The notes beneath the pieces were generated by a model. The model was not told the DNA's origin and did not search any database. It saw only the letters and a list, made by a program, of their open reading frames with translations. The translations under genes were made by a program, and so were the position numbers. A stretch of DNA of 64,000 nt from Ga0077555 sp964500805 (GTDB lineage Bacteria; Pseudomonadota; Alphaproteobacteria; Rhizobiales; Hyphomicrobiaceae), in contig CAZCQH010000025.1 of the NCBI GenBank assembly GCA_964500805.1, forward strand, positions 1 through 64,000. The letters run 5' to 3'. Positions 42,475 through 52,181 of this stretch are shown here, piece after piece; positions within the stretch are counted from its first letter, which is position 1; each line of letters opens with the position of its first letter.

Positions 42475-43962
42475 GTGTGGCTTCTCATCACTTGCACGCT
42501 GGTGACGACGCTCTACGCCACGAGTCTCACCATCGCCAACGTGTCGCTGCCGCAGATCCAGGGTGCGCTGTCGGCGAGCCCCGACCAGATCTCCTGGGTG
42601 GTGACGGCCAACCTGATCGCGACGGCGGTGACCATCCCGCTGGCGGGGTGGATCTCTGCCCGTTTCGGACGCCGCCGTTCGATGCTCTGGGGCATCGCGG
42701 GCTTCACAGCATCCACCATCATGTGCGGTTTTTCCACCACGCTTGGCGAGCTCGTGTTCTGGCGGGTGCTGCAGTCGGCCTTCGGCTCGCCGTTGACGCC
42801 GATCTCGCAGTCGGTCGTGATCGACGAGTTCACGGGCGACAGGCGCAGCCGTGCGCTTGCGATCTATTCGATGGGCGTGAGCGTACCGCCGACGCTCGCG
42901 CCGCTGTTCGGCGGCTATATCAGCGAGAACATCTCATGGCGGTGGGTGTTCTTCATCCTGGTGCCGATCGCCTTGCTTGCCTGCGTCGGCGTGCTGACCG
43001 CGGTCAAAGCGGACCCACCGCGCGAGGAGCGCGCGAAGCTCGACTGGATCGGGTTCCTGAGCCTGTCGGTCGCTGTCGGCTCCATTCAGCTGATGCTCGA
43101 CCGCGGCGAGCGTGCCGAATGGTTCGGCTCGACGGAGATCATCGTCGCCGCGCTGCTGGCAGCACTCTGTGGCTATATCTTCCTTGCCCACAGCCTGACG
43201 AGGGAACGGCCATTCATCGACCCGCGCCTGCTGCTCGAGCGCAACTTCGCACTGGGCATCGGCATTTCCGCGGTGTTCGGCATGCTGTTCGTGACCCCGA
43301 TGGTGCTCGTGCCGGCCATGTTGCAGCAGCTGAGGAACCTGCCCGAATTCACTGTCGGTACACTGATTGCCGCGCGCGGCGGCGGCACCATCCTGTCGAT
43401 GATCATCATGATCATTTTTGCCAATACGTGGAACCCGCGGCTCTTGTTCCTGATCGGATTCGGCCTGCACACGGTGGCGGGTCTCCAGATGGCGCAGTTC
43501 GAGATGAACGTGTCGCTGGCCGAGGTCGTCTGGGTCATGGCCGTGCAAGGCTTCGGCGTCGGATGGCTCTGGGTGCCGATGACGATGGTCACCTTCTCGA
43601 ACCTCGACCCGCGCCGCTCGGCTGAAGGCGCCGCATTGTTCCACTTCGTGCGCAGCGTGGGCTCGAGCTTCTTCATCTCGGCGAGCGTGGTGGTCGTCTT
43701 CCACAGTCAGAAAGTGAACTACAGCGAGCTTGTGCGGTGGATCAATCCGTTCAGCGCGCCACTGACGCTGCAGAACGTGGCCGGCGGCTGGAGCACGGAG
43801 AGCGCGGCAGGCCTTGCGGTAATCGCGGGCGAGGTGACGCGCCAAGCGACGAACATCGGCTATATCAACGCGTTCAATCTTTACTTATGGACGTCGCTGC
43901 TGGTCTACCCGCTGATCGCTCTGATCGCGTGGCCGCCGACGGGCTACAAGGCACGGGGGTGA
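42475..43962 (+). CDS. DHA2-family MFS drug/organic-compound exporter (EmrB/QacA-like)
   Basis: A 495-residue MFS protein with about 14 membrane segments. TIANVSLPQIQGALSASPDQISWVVTA is the DHA2 first-helix signature, GWISARFGRRRSML the loop 2-3 motif A, and RVLQSAFGSPLTPISQS a motif B/C region. The only usable start is GTG at 42475, right at the first helix; an in-frame stop lies at 42421. No EmrA adaptor gene or regulator is adjacent. Substrate unknown. Confidence 0.88.
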   Translation: MWLLITCTLVTTLYATSLTIANVSLPQIQGALSASPDQISWVVTANLIATAVTIPLAGWISARFGRRRSMLWGIAGFTASTIMCGFSTTLGELVFWRVLQSAFGSPLTPISQSVVIDEFTGDRRSRALAIYSMGVSVPPTLAPLFGGYISENISWRWVFFILVPIALLACVGVLTAVKADPPREERAKLDWIGFLSLSVAVGSIQLMLDRGERAEWFGSTEIIVAALLAALCGYIFLAHSLTRERPFIDPRLLLERNFALGIGISAVFGMLFVTPMVLVPAMLQQLRNLPEFTVGTLIAARGGGTILSMIIMIIFANTWNPRLLFLIGFGLHTVAGLQMAQFEMNVSLAEVVWVMAVQGFGVGWLWVPMTMVTFSNLDPRRSAEGAALFHFVRSVGSSFFISASVVVVFHSQKVNYSELVRWINPFSAPLTLQNVAGGWSTESAAGLAVIAGEVTRQATNIGYINAFNLYLWTSLLVYPLIALIAWPPTGYKARG

Positions 43963-43979
43963 GCAGCGACGCGCTTGCG

Positions 43980-44026
43980 GTGCCATCCTTGCACTTGTCG
44001 TCGCTTGTTCGCGAGGATGACACCGT
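43980..44026. repeat. Short RIME-like inverted repeat
   Basis: TGCCATCCTTGC and GCGAGGATGACA form an imperfect inverted repeat between the convergent MFS and TauD genes. It is related to the element at 16991-17130 and may also act as a bidirectional terminator. Confidence 0.45.
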
Positions 44027-44062
44027 CTGCAATTCGATCGGTCGGTGAACCTTGCCCGCCTC

Positions 44063-44947
44063 TCACACCGGCCGATCGCCTTTGATGGTGATGCGGTGCA
44101 TACGCCGGCGCTGGCCGTGGTAGTCGTTCAGCGCGCGGTGCTGTGTGCAGCGGTTGTCCCAGATCGCCATTGAGCCGACCTCCCACCGGAACCGGCAGGT
44201 GAACTCCGGGTGCACGGCGTACTGCATCAGATAGTCGAGCAGCGGGCGCGCCTCGGCTGGCTTCATGCCATGCAGCGTCTGCGTGTGATTGCCGATGAAG
44301 AGCGCTTTCTTGCCGGTCTCGGGGTGCGTGCGCAAGAGCGGGTGCGCCGCCTCGGTGATCAGGTTCGGATCGGGCTCTTGCACCTTCTCCGCCATCTTGG
44401 CATTGCCTTTGTAGCTGCCGCTCATCTCGCCGCGCTTCACATCGTTTTCGTGCAGCTTCTTGCGGTTGCCCGTATTCCAGGTCTTCACGTCCTTGAGCAT
44501 CGCCTTCATCGGCTCCGACAGGTTGTCGTAGGCGAGATACATGTTGGCGAACATGGTGTCGCCGCCGAACTTGGGCGTCTCCTTGGCGTAGAGCATCGTC
44601 GCCTTGGCCGGGTTGGGATTGAACATCTGGTCGGTATGCCAGGTCTCGCCGAAAGCGCGCGTGTCGCCCTCCTCTTTCACGATCTCAAGAATGTCCGGAT
44701 GGTCCGGCATGCCTTTGATGAAGGGATGATGGTGGATGTCGCCGAAGCGCTTCGAGAAAGCGATGTACTCCTCGGGCGAGAGCTTTTGATCGCGGAAGAA
44801 CACGACGAGGTGCTCGAGCCAAGCGTCGTAGATCTCGCCGAATGTCTCGTCATCCAAATTGCGCAGGTCCACGCCAGAGATCTCGGCGCCGAGCGCGCCA
44901 GCAATGGGTTTGACCTCGATGCGGCGATTGGTGCCCGTGCGTGCCAT
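44063..44947 (-). CDS. TauD/TfdA-family dioxygenase (second copy)
   Basis: A 294-residue Fe(II)/2-oxoglutarate dioxygenase. The HxD pair is in ETWHTDQMF, the distal His in CTQHRALNDY, and the 2-oxoglutarate Arg in RRMHRITI. GALGAEISGVDLRNLDD is the N-terminal signature. It shares only general family features with the TauD-like protein at 28 kb, so they are not a recent duplication. ATG at 44947 has GGGAG upstream; the frame extends further but without family similarity. Substrate not assignable. Confidence 0.9.
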   Translation of the reverse strand: MARTGTNRRIEVKPIAGALGAEISGVDLRNLDDETFGEIYDAWLEHLVVFFRDQKLSPEEYIAFSKRFGDIHHHPFIKGMPDHPDILEIVKEEGDTRAFGETWHTDQMFNPNPAKATMLYAKETPKFGGDTMFANMYLAYDNLSEPMKAMLKDVKTWNTGNRKKLHENDVKRGEMSGSYKGNAKMAEKVQEPDPNLITEAAHPLLRTHPETGKKALFIGNHTQTLHGMKPAEARPLLDYLMQYAVHPEFTCRFRWEVGSMAIWDNRCTQHRALNDYHGQRRRMHRITIKGDRPV

Positions 44948-45113
44948 GCCCGTTTCTCCCGACTGCCTGTTTGGATTGAAGCCTACCCTGTGTGTTGGGT
45001 GCGAGATCGCGACCGGCCCCGGCGATATTGGGCCGTACAGCGCGCAAATGAGATCACGCCCGGAATTGCCCGTCAATCGCCGGTGAAGGCATGACAGAAT
45101 CCTGTCAATCGCC

Positions 45114-45593
45114 TCAGCGTTGCCGGCGCTTGACCGCTTGCACGGCCGTTTCAAGGGACTGCAGGAACTTCGAACGGTCGCCGCGCGTGAACGACGCGTT
45201 GCCACCTGAGACGGCGCCGGCCTCTCGCAGGTCGCGCATCAGGTCGCGCATGGCGAGCGCCATTCCGATGCTGGCGTCGGTGAACGGCTTACCCGTCGGG
45301 CCGATCACCTGGCCCCCGGCCTTGAGGCAGCGCGCCGCGAGCGGGATATCTGCCGTGACGGCAATGTCCCCGGGTCCGATGCGCGAAGCGATCCAGTCAT
45401 CAGCGGCATCTGGCCCGTCGGCGACGACGATGCGCTCGACCAGAGGGCTCTCGGGCAACCGCATCCAGCTGTTGGCGACGAACGCGACGGAGAGCCCGTG
45501 GCGCTGTGCGACGCGCATGATCTCGTCCTTCACCGGGCAAGCATCGGCATCGACGAATATGCGGGTCGGCGGCTTATCGTTTGCCTCACTCAT
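45114..45593 (-). CDS. YaiI/YqxD-family (UPF0178) protein
   Basis: A 159-residue protein of the UPF0178 family. IFVDADACPVKDEI is the diagnostic start with the metal-binding-like Asp residues, and VTADIPLAARCLKAGGQVIGPTGKPFT the second conserved block. The fold resembles PIN-type nucleases; function unproven. Start overlaps the preceding FAH-family gene by four bases, so they are coupled. Confidence 0.9.
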   Translation of the reverse strand: MSEANDKPPTRIFVDADACPVKDEIMRVAQRHGLSVAFVANSWMRLPESPLVERIVVADGPDAADDWIASRIGPGDIAVTADIPLAARCLKAGGQVIGPTGKPFTDASIGMALAMRDLMRDLREAGAVSGGNASFTRGDRSKFLQSLETAVQAVKRRQR

Positions 45594-46519
45594 CGCAACA
45601 AATGCAGCGGCGGGCCCGCAATGATGCTGTTGCCAAGAGTACCCAGGCTCTCGACGGTGATCTCAACCCGATCGCCCGGTTTCAGCCAGGGATATTTGTC
45701 CTCGCCGTGGGTGAGCGACAGCTCTGAGATGCAACCCGTCCCGCAAGTGCCGGAACCGAGAACGTCGCCCGGTAGGACATTGGTACCCCGGGACGCGAAC
45801 GACAGCATCTCCTCGAACGACCAATAGATGTTGGAGAAATTGTCCGAGCTGTACGGGCGGCCGTTGACTGATGCGGTGATCGCCAAGTCGAACGCCTTCG
45901 CCTTGCGCTTGCTCTCGAGCTCGTCCGCCGTGACGAGACAGGGCCCAAGCGTAGTTGCGAAGTCCTTGCCCTTGGCCGGCCCGAGGCCGACCAGCATCTC
46001 CTTGCGCTGCAGGTCGCGCGCGCTCCAGTCGTTCATAATCGTGTAACCGACGATGTGACGCCGCGCATCCGCCACGGTCACGTTTGACGCGCGCCGGCCG
46101 ACAATCGCCGCAATCTCGACTTCGAAATCGAGCTTCTGACAGCCGGGCGGTACGGCGATCTGATCACCATGCCCCGAGAGCGACGACGGGTTGGTGAAAT
46201 AAAAAACGGGCATCTCATACCATTCAGCAATCATCTCGAGGCCGCGACTTTTGCGTCCGGCCTTGACGTGCTGCTCGAAAGCATAGAAGTCGCGAATTGT
46301 CGGCGGCTGCGGGATGACCGGCGCGAGCTTCGCAGAAGCGAGGGGCAGAACCTGTGCAGGGTCCTTCTCCGCCGCATCGCCCGCACGATGCAGCCATTCC
46401 CCGTCGTCGCCCAGCAACGAAACGAGAGAGGGCACGCCACGCATCACGTGCACATTGTCGCCGATCACGCGGCCGACGCTCATTCGGCCCGAGCCCTCGG
46501 TCACCGTGACGAAGCGCAT
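45590..46519 (-). CDS. Fumarylacetoacetate hydrolase (FAH)-family protein
   Basis: A 309-residue protein with an FAH catalytic domain in its C-terminal two thirds. KLDFEVEIAAIVGRR holds the metal-binding Glu residues, YTIMNDWSARDLQRKEM the conserved Asp and Arg, and GDVLGSGTCGTGCI the end of the site. Such enzymes hydrolyse or decarboxylate acylpyruvate-type products of aromatic ring cleavage. It may share a transcript with the NdvA-like gene, which ends 15 bases from it on the same strand. Confidence 0.87.
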   Translation of the reverse strand: MRFVTVTEGSGRMSVGRVIGDNVHVMRGVPSLVSLLGDDGEWLHRAGDAAEKDPAQVLPLASAKLAPVIPQPPTIRDFYAFEQHVKAGRKSRGLEMIAEWYEMPVFYFTNPSSLSGHGDQIAVPPGCQKLDFEVEIAAIVGRRASNVTVADARRHIVGYTIMNDWSARDLQRKEMLVGLGPAKGKDFATTLGPCLVTADELESKRKAKAFDLAITASVNGRPYSSDNFSNIYWSFEEMLSFASRGTNVLPGDVLGSGTCGTGCISELSLTHGEDKYPWLKPGDRVEITVESLGTLGNSIIAGPPLHLLR

Positions 46520-46533
46520 AGCGTTCCTCCGCT

Positions 46534-48327
46534 CTATGAAGTGGATGATTGCCGCTCTTTGTCGGCTTTCGCCCCGTTCTTCGCCTGCTCTTCCGGGTCG
46601 ACGGGCTCGGTGAATCCGCCCTCGGCGACGAGCCGCGCGAACAGTCCGCCCTGCTGTACGAGCTCGCGAAACTTTCCGCGCTCGACGATCCGGCCCTGAT
46701 CCAGCACTAGGATTTGGTCAGCATCGGCGACGGTCGACAGCCGATGTGCGATAATGAATGTCGTGCGTCCCTCGCGCAGCGCATCCAATGCGCGCTTGAT
46801 CTTGCCTTCCGTCTCGGAGTCGAGCGCGCTGGTTGCCTCGTCGAGTATCAGGATCGGCGCATCCTTCAAGATGGCGCGCGCAATGGCAATGCGCTGCCGC
46901 TCGCCGCCTGAGAGCGACTGGCCACGCTCCCCGATGATGAATTGGTAGCCGCCGGGCTTCTTCATGATGAAATCATGCGCCTCGGCGAGGCGAGCCGCGC
47001 GCTCCACCTCCGCATCGAGCGCGCCGGGTCGGCCGACCCGAATGTTCTCGGCAATGGTGCGGTTGAACAAACCCGCGTCCTGGAATACCACAGCGATGCT
47101 GTGGCGGAGCGAGGCGAGCGTCACATCTGAAATATCGTGGCCGTCAATGAACACCGTGCCCGAGTCGGGCTGGCGCATGCGCTGCAGCAGCGCGAGGGTC
47201 GTCGTTTTCCCGGACCCTGTGGGCCCAACCAGTGCCACCGTCTCGCCCGCGCGCGCCGTGATGTCGACCTCGGAAATGCCCTGCGCACCCGGGCCGTAAC
47301 GGAACGACACCTTGTCGAATACGATATCACCCTTCACACCCTCGAGCGGCTTGGCATTGGGCTTCTCGACGACGAAGCCCTTGGCATCGACGAGCTCGAA
47401 AAAAGTGCGCAAGGTCGGCGCCTGCTGGTTGATGCGAACGAAGAATCCAGAGAGCTGGTCCAGCTTGGAGATGAGCAGGTTCGCGAAGCCGACGAATGCC
47501 ACGATGGAGCCGACCGTGATCTCGCCTCGCGCGGCCAAGACAGCGCCAACCGCGAACACCATCACCATGGTGATCGTCGCCGACGAGCGGGTGAGCACCG
47601 TCAGCAAGCCCCACCAGGTCAACACCGGATACTGCGCGTTCAAGAGCTGGCCCATGATGTCGCGCATGGCCTGCATCTCGGCGCCAAGCCGTGCGTAGCT
47701 CTGCACTACGGTCACGTTGCCGAGCACATCGCCGACGCGGCCATAGACGTTGCTGTGATAGTGCTCGATCGTCGCTTGACCCTCGCTCGTCTTCTTCACG
47801 ATGATCACATTGAGGAAGACGTAGACGACGGCCAGCGCAGCCAGGATCATCGCCATGCGCCAGTCCATAGCGATCGCGGTCGGCACCAGGACGGCAATGC
47901 CGACAATGGCCGTCAACTGCTCGCGGAGAAACGACAGCCAGTTCCAGAACAGCGAATCCGTGCCGGCCAGAATGCCACGCACAACCGCTCCCGACCCCTT
48001 CTCGGCGTGATAGCTGATCGGCAATGTGATGGCGCGTTCGAAGGCCTCTCCCATGGCGGCAAGCCGGCGCCGGTGTGCCATGCGGTCGGCCGCAACCGAC
48101 ACAACGACGCTCGATATGATGCCACCGAGCCCGAGCAGGGCCCAGAGGCCGATGATCGGGAAGGCGCCTTGCCCTTGTGCGAGCGCATCGACCACCCAGC
48201 CGAACAGCTTCTGCTCCCAGATCTGGGTGACGGCGAGCACCATACCCGCCACGATGATGACAACCGCCTTGGGGCCCTCGACACGCAGGAGGCCGAGAGC
48301 GCGCAAGTAGGTCTGCATCGGGGTCAT
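46534..48327 (-). CDS. ndvA: NdvA/ChvA-like cyclic beta-glucan ABC exporter
   Basis: A 597-residue fused ABC exporter. The membrane domain has six helices; the ATPase shows GPTGSGKTT, LSGGERQRIAIAR, ILILDEATSALD and IIAHRLSTV. The membrane segment patterns FGWVVDALAQGQGAFPIIGLW, ITLPISYHAEKGSGAVVRGIL and SGFFVRINQQAPTLRTFFELVD resemble NdvA/ChvA, which exports cyclic beta-1,2-glucans to the periplasm in rhizobia and agrobacteria. The glucan synthase NdvB is not in the window. Start at 48327 or, six codons less likely, 48318. Confidence 0.8.
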   Translation of the reverse strand: MTPMQTYLRALGLLRVEGPKAVVIIVAGMVLAVTQIWEQKLFGWVVDALAQGQGAFPIIGLWALLGLGGIISSVVVSVAADRMAHRRRLAAMGEAFERAITLPISYHAEKGSGAVVRGILAGTDSLFWNWLSFLREQLTAIVGIAVLVPTAIAMDWRMAMILAALAVVYVFLNVIIVKKTSEGQATIEHYHSNVYGRVGDVLGNVTVVQSYARLGAEMQAMRDIMGQLLNAQYPVLTWWGLLTVLTRSSATITMVMVFAVGAVLAARGEITVGSIVAFVGFANLLISKLDQLSGFFVRINQQAPTLRTFFELVDAKGFVVEKPNAKPLEGVKGDIVFDKVSFRYGPGAQGISEVDITARAGETVALVGPTGSGKTTTLALLQRMRQPDSGTVFIDGHDISDVTLASLRHSIAVVFQDAGLFNRTIAENIRVGRPGALDAEVERAARLAEAHDFIMKKPGGYQFIIGERGQSLSGGERQRIAIARAILKDAPILILDEATSALDSETEGKIKRALDALREGRTTFIIAHRLSTVADADQILVLDQGRIVERGKFRELVQQGGLFARLVAEGGFTEPVDPEEQAKNGAKADKERQSSTS

Positions 48328-48591
48328 GCGGGACGGCGGACCTTCGTTCCTGAGCTGGGCCAAAGGTGGCTGCTCTTGCAAGTTGCACGGGCGATACTGA
48401 CGGTTCCTTCTCGGCACCCGTCCAGCGGTGCTCCCTAGCACAGGCTGACGCGGCGTGGGTAGCTCATTTGAGAGACACGGACTTCCACGCCACCCGATAG
48501 CTCGTGCGGCCAGCCTGGATTATCGTTCCCTCGGAGCGATATCACAGGCGCGGCCGGACCGATCCGCGCCGACCGGCATGATGAGGAACGC

Positions 48592-49020
48592 ATGGGCAAG
48601 GCATCGATCGAGGACTGGATCGCGATCACGGATCTCTTCACGCGCTATGCGGTTGCGCTCGACAAGGGCGACGTCGAGGCGATCGTCTCGTGTTTTACCG
48701 AGGATGCGGTGGTGGACAGCCCGATCATGGGGAGTTTCAAGGGCGCGGCCGCGATCCGGGCCTTTGCCGAGAAGAACGCCGAGTACCGCCGCAAGGGCGG
48801 CCAGATGCGCCACATCATCTCCAACATCCGTATGGACGTGGTCGGCAACCGGGCGCGCGCCTGGGCCTATCTGCTGAACACCGCCACCTGGGCTGGCAAG
48901 TCCGAGATCGTCGCGCCGGGCGAGTACGACTGCAGCCTCGTCAAGGACGACGGCCAATGGCGCTTCGATTACCGTCTCGTGGTTCTCGACCAGCCAGCCC
49001 GCATCGCCGGACGTGATTGA
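48592..49020 (+). CDS. SnoaL/NTF2-like protein
   Basis: A 142-residue single-domain NTF2-fold protein. IEDWIAITDLFTRYAVALDKGD, SCFTEDAVVDSPIMGSFKGAAAIRAF and MRHIISNIRMDVVGNRARAWAYLL are the helix and sheet blocks of the bile acid dehydratase/SnoaL-type family. The conserved Asp and His line a small pocket. Function may be a dehydratase, an isomerase or a binding protein. It is divergent from the NdvA-like gene. Confidence 0.82.
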   Translation: MGKASIEDWIAITDLFTRYAVALDKGDVEAIVSCFTEDAVVDSPIMGSFKGAAAIRAFAEKNAEYRRKGGQMRHIISNIRMDVVGNRARAWAYLLNTATWAGKSEIVAPGEYDCSLVKDDGQWRFDYRLVVLDQPARIAGRD

Positions 49021-49089
49021 GCCCCGGAGCGTGCGAGCGGCCCATTGTGGATTTATGAGCTGCAGCCGCGCCAACCACCCCAACTCAGG

Positions 49090-49115
49090 AGCGGTTCTGC
49101 ATGAGCCGAACCGCT
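49090..49115. terminator. Hairpin between convergent NTF2-like and TRAP genes
   Basis: AGCGGTTC (49090-49097) and GAACCGCT (49108-49115) form a perfect eight-base stem between two convergent genes. No T-run; terminator role inferred from position. Confidence 0.4.
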
Positions 49116-49179
49116 TGCTGGCGCCGATGGCGAACGCGCGTGAAGTGCAGCGTATGGAGACCGTCCGGAATCCGAACGG

Positions 49180-50229
49180 CTAGTCCTTGATGTACGCCAA
49201 TTCCTTCCAGACTTTATATTGTTGCCGGAACGCCTCGAGAGACTCCCACCCCTTCTTGAACTCGGGGCTCCGCGCACTCTGCTCGGCAACGACCTCCTTC
49301 CAAGCCTTGCGCAATGCGTCCATGACATCTTTCGACCAGACGTGGATTGTCACGCCCTTTGATTGGAAATCCTTGATCGCAGGAACTTGATCCCCCTCGC
49401 CTTCCGCCAGCATCTTCATCATCGTGCTGTCGCACGAAACGCGCACGATTTCTTTTTGCAGATCGCTGAGCGAGTTCCACTTTTCCATGCTGATCATGTA
49501 GTGCGGGATGCTCGCCATCTGATGCCAGCCGGGAAAATAGTAGTGCTTGGCCACCTGGTGAAATCCCAAGCTCCTGTCCAGCGCCGGAGCAGAGTACTCA
49601 GTCGCGTCGATGGTACCGAGCTGCAGTGCCTGGAAGATCTCCCCAGCTTGCAGCAACTGAGTGGAGACACCGAGCTTCTGCATCACATTGGCGCCGAGAC
49701 CGAAAAAGCGCATCTTCACGCCTTTGAGCTCCTCGACGTTCTTGATCTCTTTGCGGAACCATCCGGAAGCCTCCGGCGGCACGATCCCACAGAGGAAGGC
49801 TTTGACCTTGTATTTCGCCATAAGATCGTCGAACAGTTTCTGGCCTCCACCGGTCTTGAACCATCCGAGATATTCGCTGATTTCCGGTCCGAACGGGACT
49901 GTATTGTAGAGCGCGAACGCGATTTCCTTGCCGGTGAAGAAGCCCGCCGCCGAGTAAGCGCTGTCAAGCGATCCATTCGATAGAGCATCGAGATATTGGC
50001 TTGCGGGAACCAGTGCTCCCGGCTCGAAGAACTTCGCATCGATCGAGCCAGCCGAAAGTTTGCGCATCGTGTCAGCGAGATAAACACCCGCTGGTCCCAG
50101 CAGGACCAGACTGCCTGGGAACGCACTCGCGACCTGCATTCTGGTCTTTTTCTCTTGGGCCTCCGATGTGGGCGCCGACGCAAATAAACAGGATGCGGCA
50201 AGCGCGGCGATTGCGAGCGATTTCGACAT
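49180..50229 (-). CDS. TRAP transporter solute-binding protein (DctP family)
   Basis: A 349-residue periplasmic receptor with a Sec signal peptide (KSLAIAALAASCLFASAPTSEA). Family features include LGPAGVYLADTMRKLSAGSID, ALSNGSLDSAYSAAGFF, GVKMRFFGLGANVMQKLGVSTQLL and LQLGTIDATEYSAP, with the Arg that clamps a carboxylate ligand. ATG at 50229 has GGGAG upstream. The DctQ and DctM membrane genes are not next to it, so it is an orphan in this window. Confidence 0.9.
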   Translation of the reverse strand: MSKSLAIAALAASCLFASAPTSEAQEKKTRMQVASAFPGSLVLLGPAGVYLADTMRKLSAGSIDAKFFEPGALVPASQYLDALSNGSLDSAYSAAGFFTGKEIAFALYNTVPFGPEISEYLGWFKTGGGQKLFDDLMAKYKVKAFLCGIVPPEASGWFRKEIKNVEELKGVKMRFFGLGANVMQKLGVSTQLLQAGEIFQALQLGTIDATEYSAPALDRSLGFHQVAKHYYFPGWHQMASIPHYMISMEKWNSLSDLQKEIVRVSCDSTMMKMLAEGEGDQVPAIKDFQSKGVTIHVWSKDVMDALRKAWKEVVAEQSARSPEFKKGWESLEAFRQQYKVWKELAYIKD

Positions 50230-50935
50230 TTGCAACTCCCGAATGCATATGAATGGCCTGACTCTCGAGGCGCAGCGCGTCAGTTCCAAAGAACGGCGCA
50301 CAACGAGACGGCCCGGCAAGTTATGGATGCTTTGCAACGCGTGGCGAGACGGTTTCAGCTTGAGCGCTGAGACAACCGATCATCCGTCATGGCTGAGGTC
50401 CAGGAAGGCTGGCGCTCAATAAGCTGATCGGTTCGCGAGCTGCGTCTGCAGAGCGTGCGGTCCGATCTGACGTCAACGGGGACATGCGTCGCGCAAGTGC
50501 CTTGAGGCTCGCGTCTTAGTAGACTGGCTCAAGCCGGGCTCTCGAAAGCGACGCGGTCACCGCAATGGCCGTCAGGCGCGCCTCGTTGCCGGCGCGCGCG
50601 AGACGACATTGTCGCAGGAGGCCCACAAATTCAAATGTCGGGCCAAGCTGGCGGCCTTCGTCATGACTTCCTCCCGTCGAGCCATTTGGGCTTCTGTAAA
50701 TGAAGTCTTGCGAACAATGCTAACGGCAACGTCAGTCGACTGCAAGATGAAGCATCTGCTGTGAAGCATGTGCTGCGGCTTCCCCGAAAAGACAGCCGCC
50801 ATAGGGCGAAAGTCGCCACCGCCAACGCGAGCACCGACCGGCAGACAAGTATTTCCAGCGTAGGTGGCATCCGCACGAGCTGGAGCCGGCTTCTGCGGCC
50901 AGTCTCGCGCAGCGCTGAGCGCCGCGCGCATCACC
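50230..50935. other. Long intergenic region without a supported gene
   Basis: About 700 bases between two - strand genes. It must hold the TRAP receptor promoter. Short overlapping frames exist on both strands, but none shows a family motif, signal peptide or good ribosome binding site. It may contain the remains of a lost gene or an RNA. Confidence 0.45.
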
Positions 50936-51964
50936 TCATCCAATTCGATATACCCGCTCCGCCGTTCCCCGGAACAGGTCAGCCTTTTCGCTCGCCGAGA
51001 ACCCCTTCGCGAGAATCTTGAACGAGTTCCAGAGCACTGTGTAGCTGCACGAGAGCTTGTCGACGGGGAAGTTCGATTCGAACATGCAGCGCTTGGGGCC
51101 GAACTTCTCGATCGCGTAGTCGAAGTAGCGCCGCGTCGCTGCAGCCAGCTCCGCGCTGGTCGGTGGCTTCGGCTTTTTCTCCCACTCGTAGCCGTTGACA
51201 TGCATATTGAGCCCACCGAGCTTGGCCATCACGTTCTGGCACTTGGCGAGCTCGTCGATCTTGCTTTTCCAGTCAGCGAACACTTCGTCCGCCTTGCCCT
51301 TGTAGGGTCCGATGCCGCACGGACCGCCGAAGTGGTCCAGAATGAGGGTCGTGTCGGGGAACGCGCGCGCAAGGCTCACCGCATCCGGGATTTGCGGATG
51401 TGAGCACCAGACCTCGAATGTCAGCTTTCTCGGCGCCAGATGCTTGAAGCCGCGCCGGAAATCCTCGCGCAGCAACAGGCCTTCCGGCGGATTGGTGCGG
51501 TGATTCTCGATCTCAGGACTGGCGTGCCAGAATGCGCCGCGGCGGATTCCACGAAACCGTCCGCCACCGGCCGCGATCTGCGCGTCGAGCACATCGCCGG
51601 CCTTGTCGCCGATGCGCAAGTCGCAGGTGCCGATTATGGCAGCCGCAATTCGCGTCTTGCCGAACCCACCGGACGCACTCATCGCCGCGATGCCGTTGAC
51701 GAACTCTGTCTCACCCACACACTTGAAATCCTCATCGCCGTCTGCCTTGAACATGGCGCCGCACTCGATGAAAACCGTCGAGACGATATTATGCCCGCCG
51801 TTCACGTCCTCGAGAATTTCATCGAGCAAATACTTCGGCTGAATGTAGTTGCCCTTGCGCGCCACCCACAAATGATGGTGCGGATCGCAGATCGCCAGCT
51901 CGGGCTCGAGCGCGGCCTCCTGTACTTGGGCAAGCCATGCGTGGTTTTGCGATTGCGCGACCAT
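50936..51964 (-). CDS. Amidohydrolase-2 family hydrolase (PDC/4-oxalomesaconate hydratase-like)
   Basis: A 342-residue TIM-barrel hydrolase. AICDPHHHLWVARKG is the metal-binding HxH start, ILDHFGGPCGIGPY the central His, and CMFESNFPVDK the C-terminal catalytic Asp-type motif of the amidohydrolase-2 subgroup. Relatives hydrolyse lactones such as 2-pyrone-4,6-dicarboxylate or act on aromatic breakdown products. The FAH-family gene upstream on the same strand fits an aromatic catabolic setting. Confidence 0.85.
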   Translation of the reverse strand: MVAQSQNHAWLAQVQEAALEPELAICDPHHHLWVARKGNYIQPKYLLDEILEDVNGGHNIVSTVFIECGAMFKADGDEDFKCVGETEFVNGIAAMSASGGFGKTRIAAAIIGTCDLRIGDKAGDVLDAQIAAGGGRFRGIRRGAFWHASPEIENHRTNPPEGLLLREDFRRGFKHLAPRKLTFEVWCSHPQIPDAVSLARAFPDTTLILDHFGGPCGIGPYKGKADEVFADWKSKIDELAKCQNVMAKLGGLNMHVNGYEWEKKPKPPTSAELAAATRRYFDYAIEKFGPKRCMFESNFPVDKLSCSYTVLWNSFKILAKGFSASEKADLFRGTAERVYRIG

Positions 51965-52102
51965 GGGCGTTCTCCTCGGGTGACCTTATGAGTTGTCGCG
52001 AACTGTAGCGGTTCGAACGGCGATTGCGATTGCACCCCGCGCAGTGCTGATCAGCTTCGAAGCAGGTGCCTGGCCGCTGCCCGGTACCGTCGGCGTAGAC
52101 CA

Positions 52103-52124
52103 TCCCGAGCGGCACCGCTCGGGA
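52103..52124. repeat. Nine-base perfect hairpin between the FAH and amidohydrolase genes
   Basis: TCCCGAGCG, loop GCAC, CGCTCGGGA. It lies in the 217-base gap and resembles the outer stem of the element at 10338-10384. Segments GGTGCCTGGCC and GTGCCAGGCC of the REP-like family flank it. Confidence 0.6.
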
Positions 52125-52181
52125 CGTCGGAAGAGTGCCAGGCCAAGCCCAGCACCGAGCTGGACCGAACGGGATCAAGCG

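Noticed and set aside
50572..51216. Gene in the 50.2-50.9 kb gap
   Set aside because: The open frame overlaps the amidohydrolase gene in another frame and lacks motifs; shorter frames in the gap lack ribosome binding sites.
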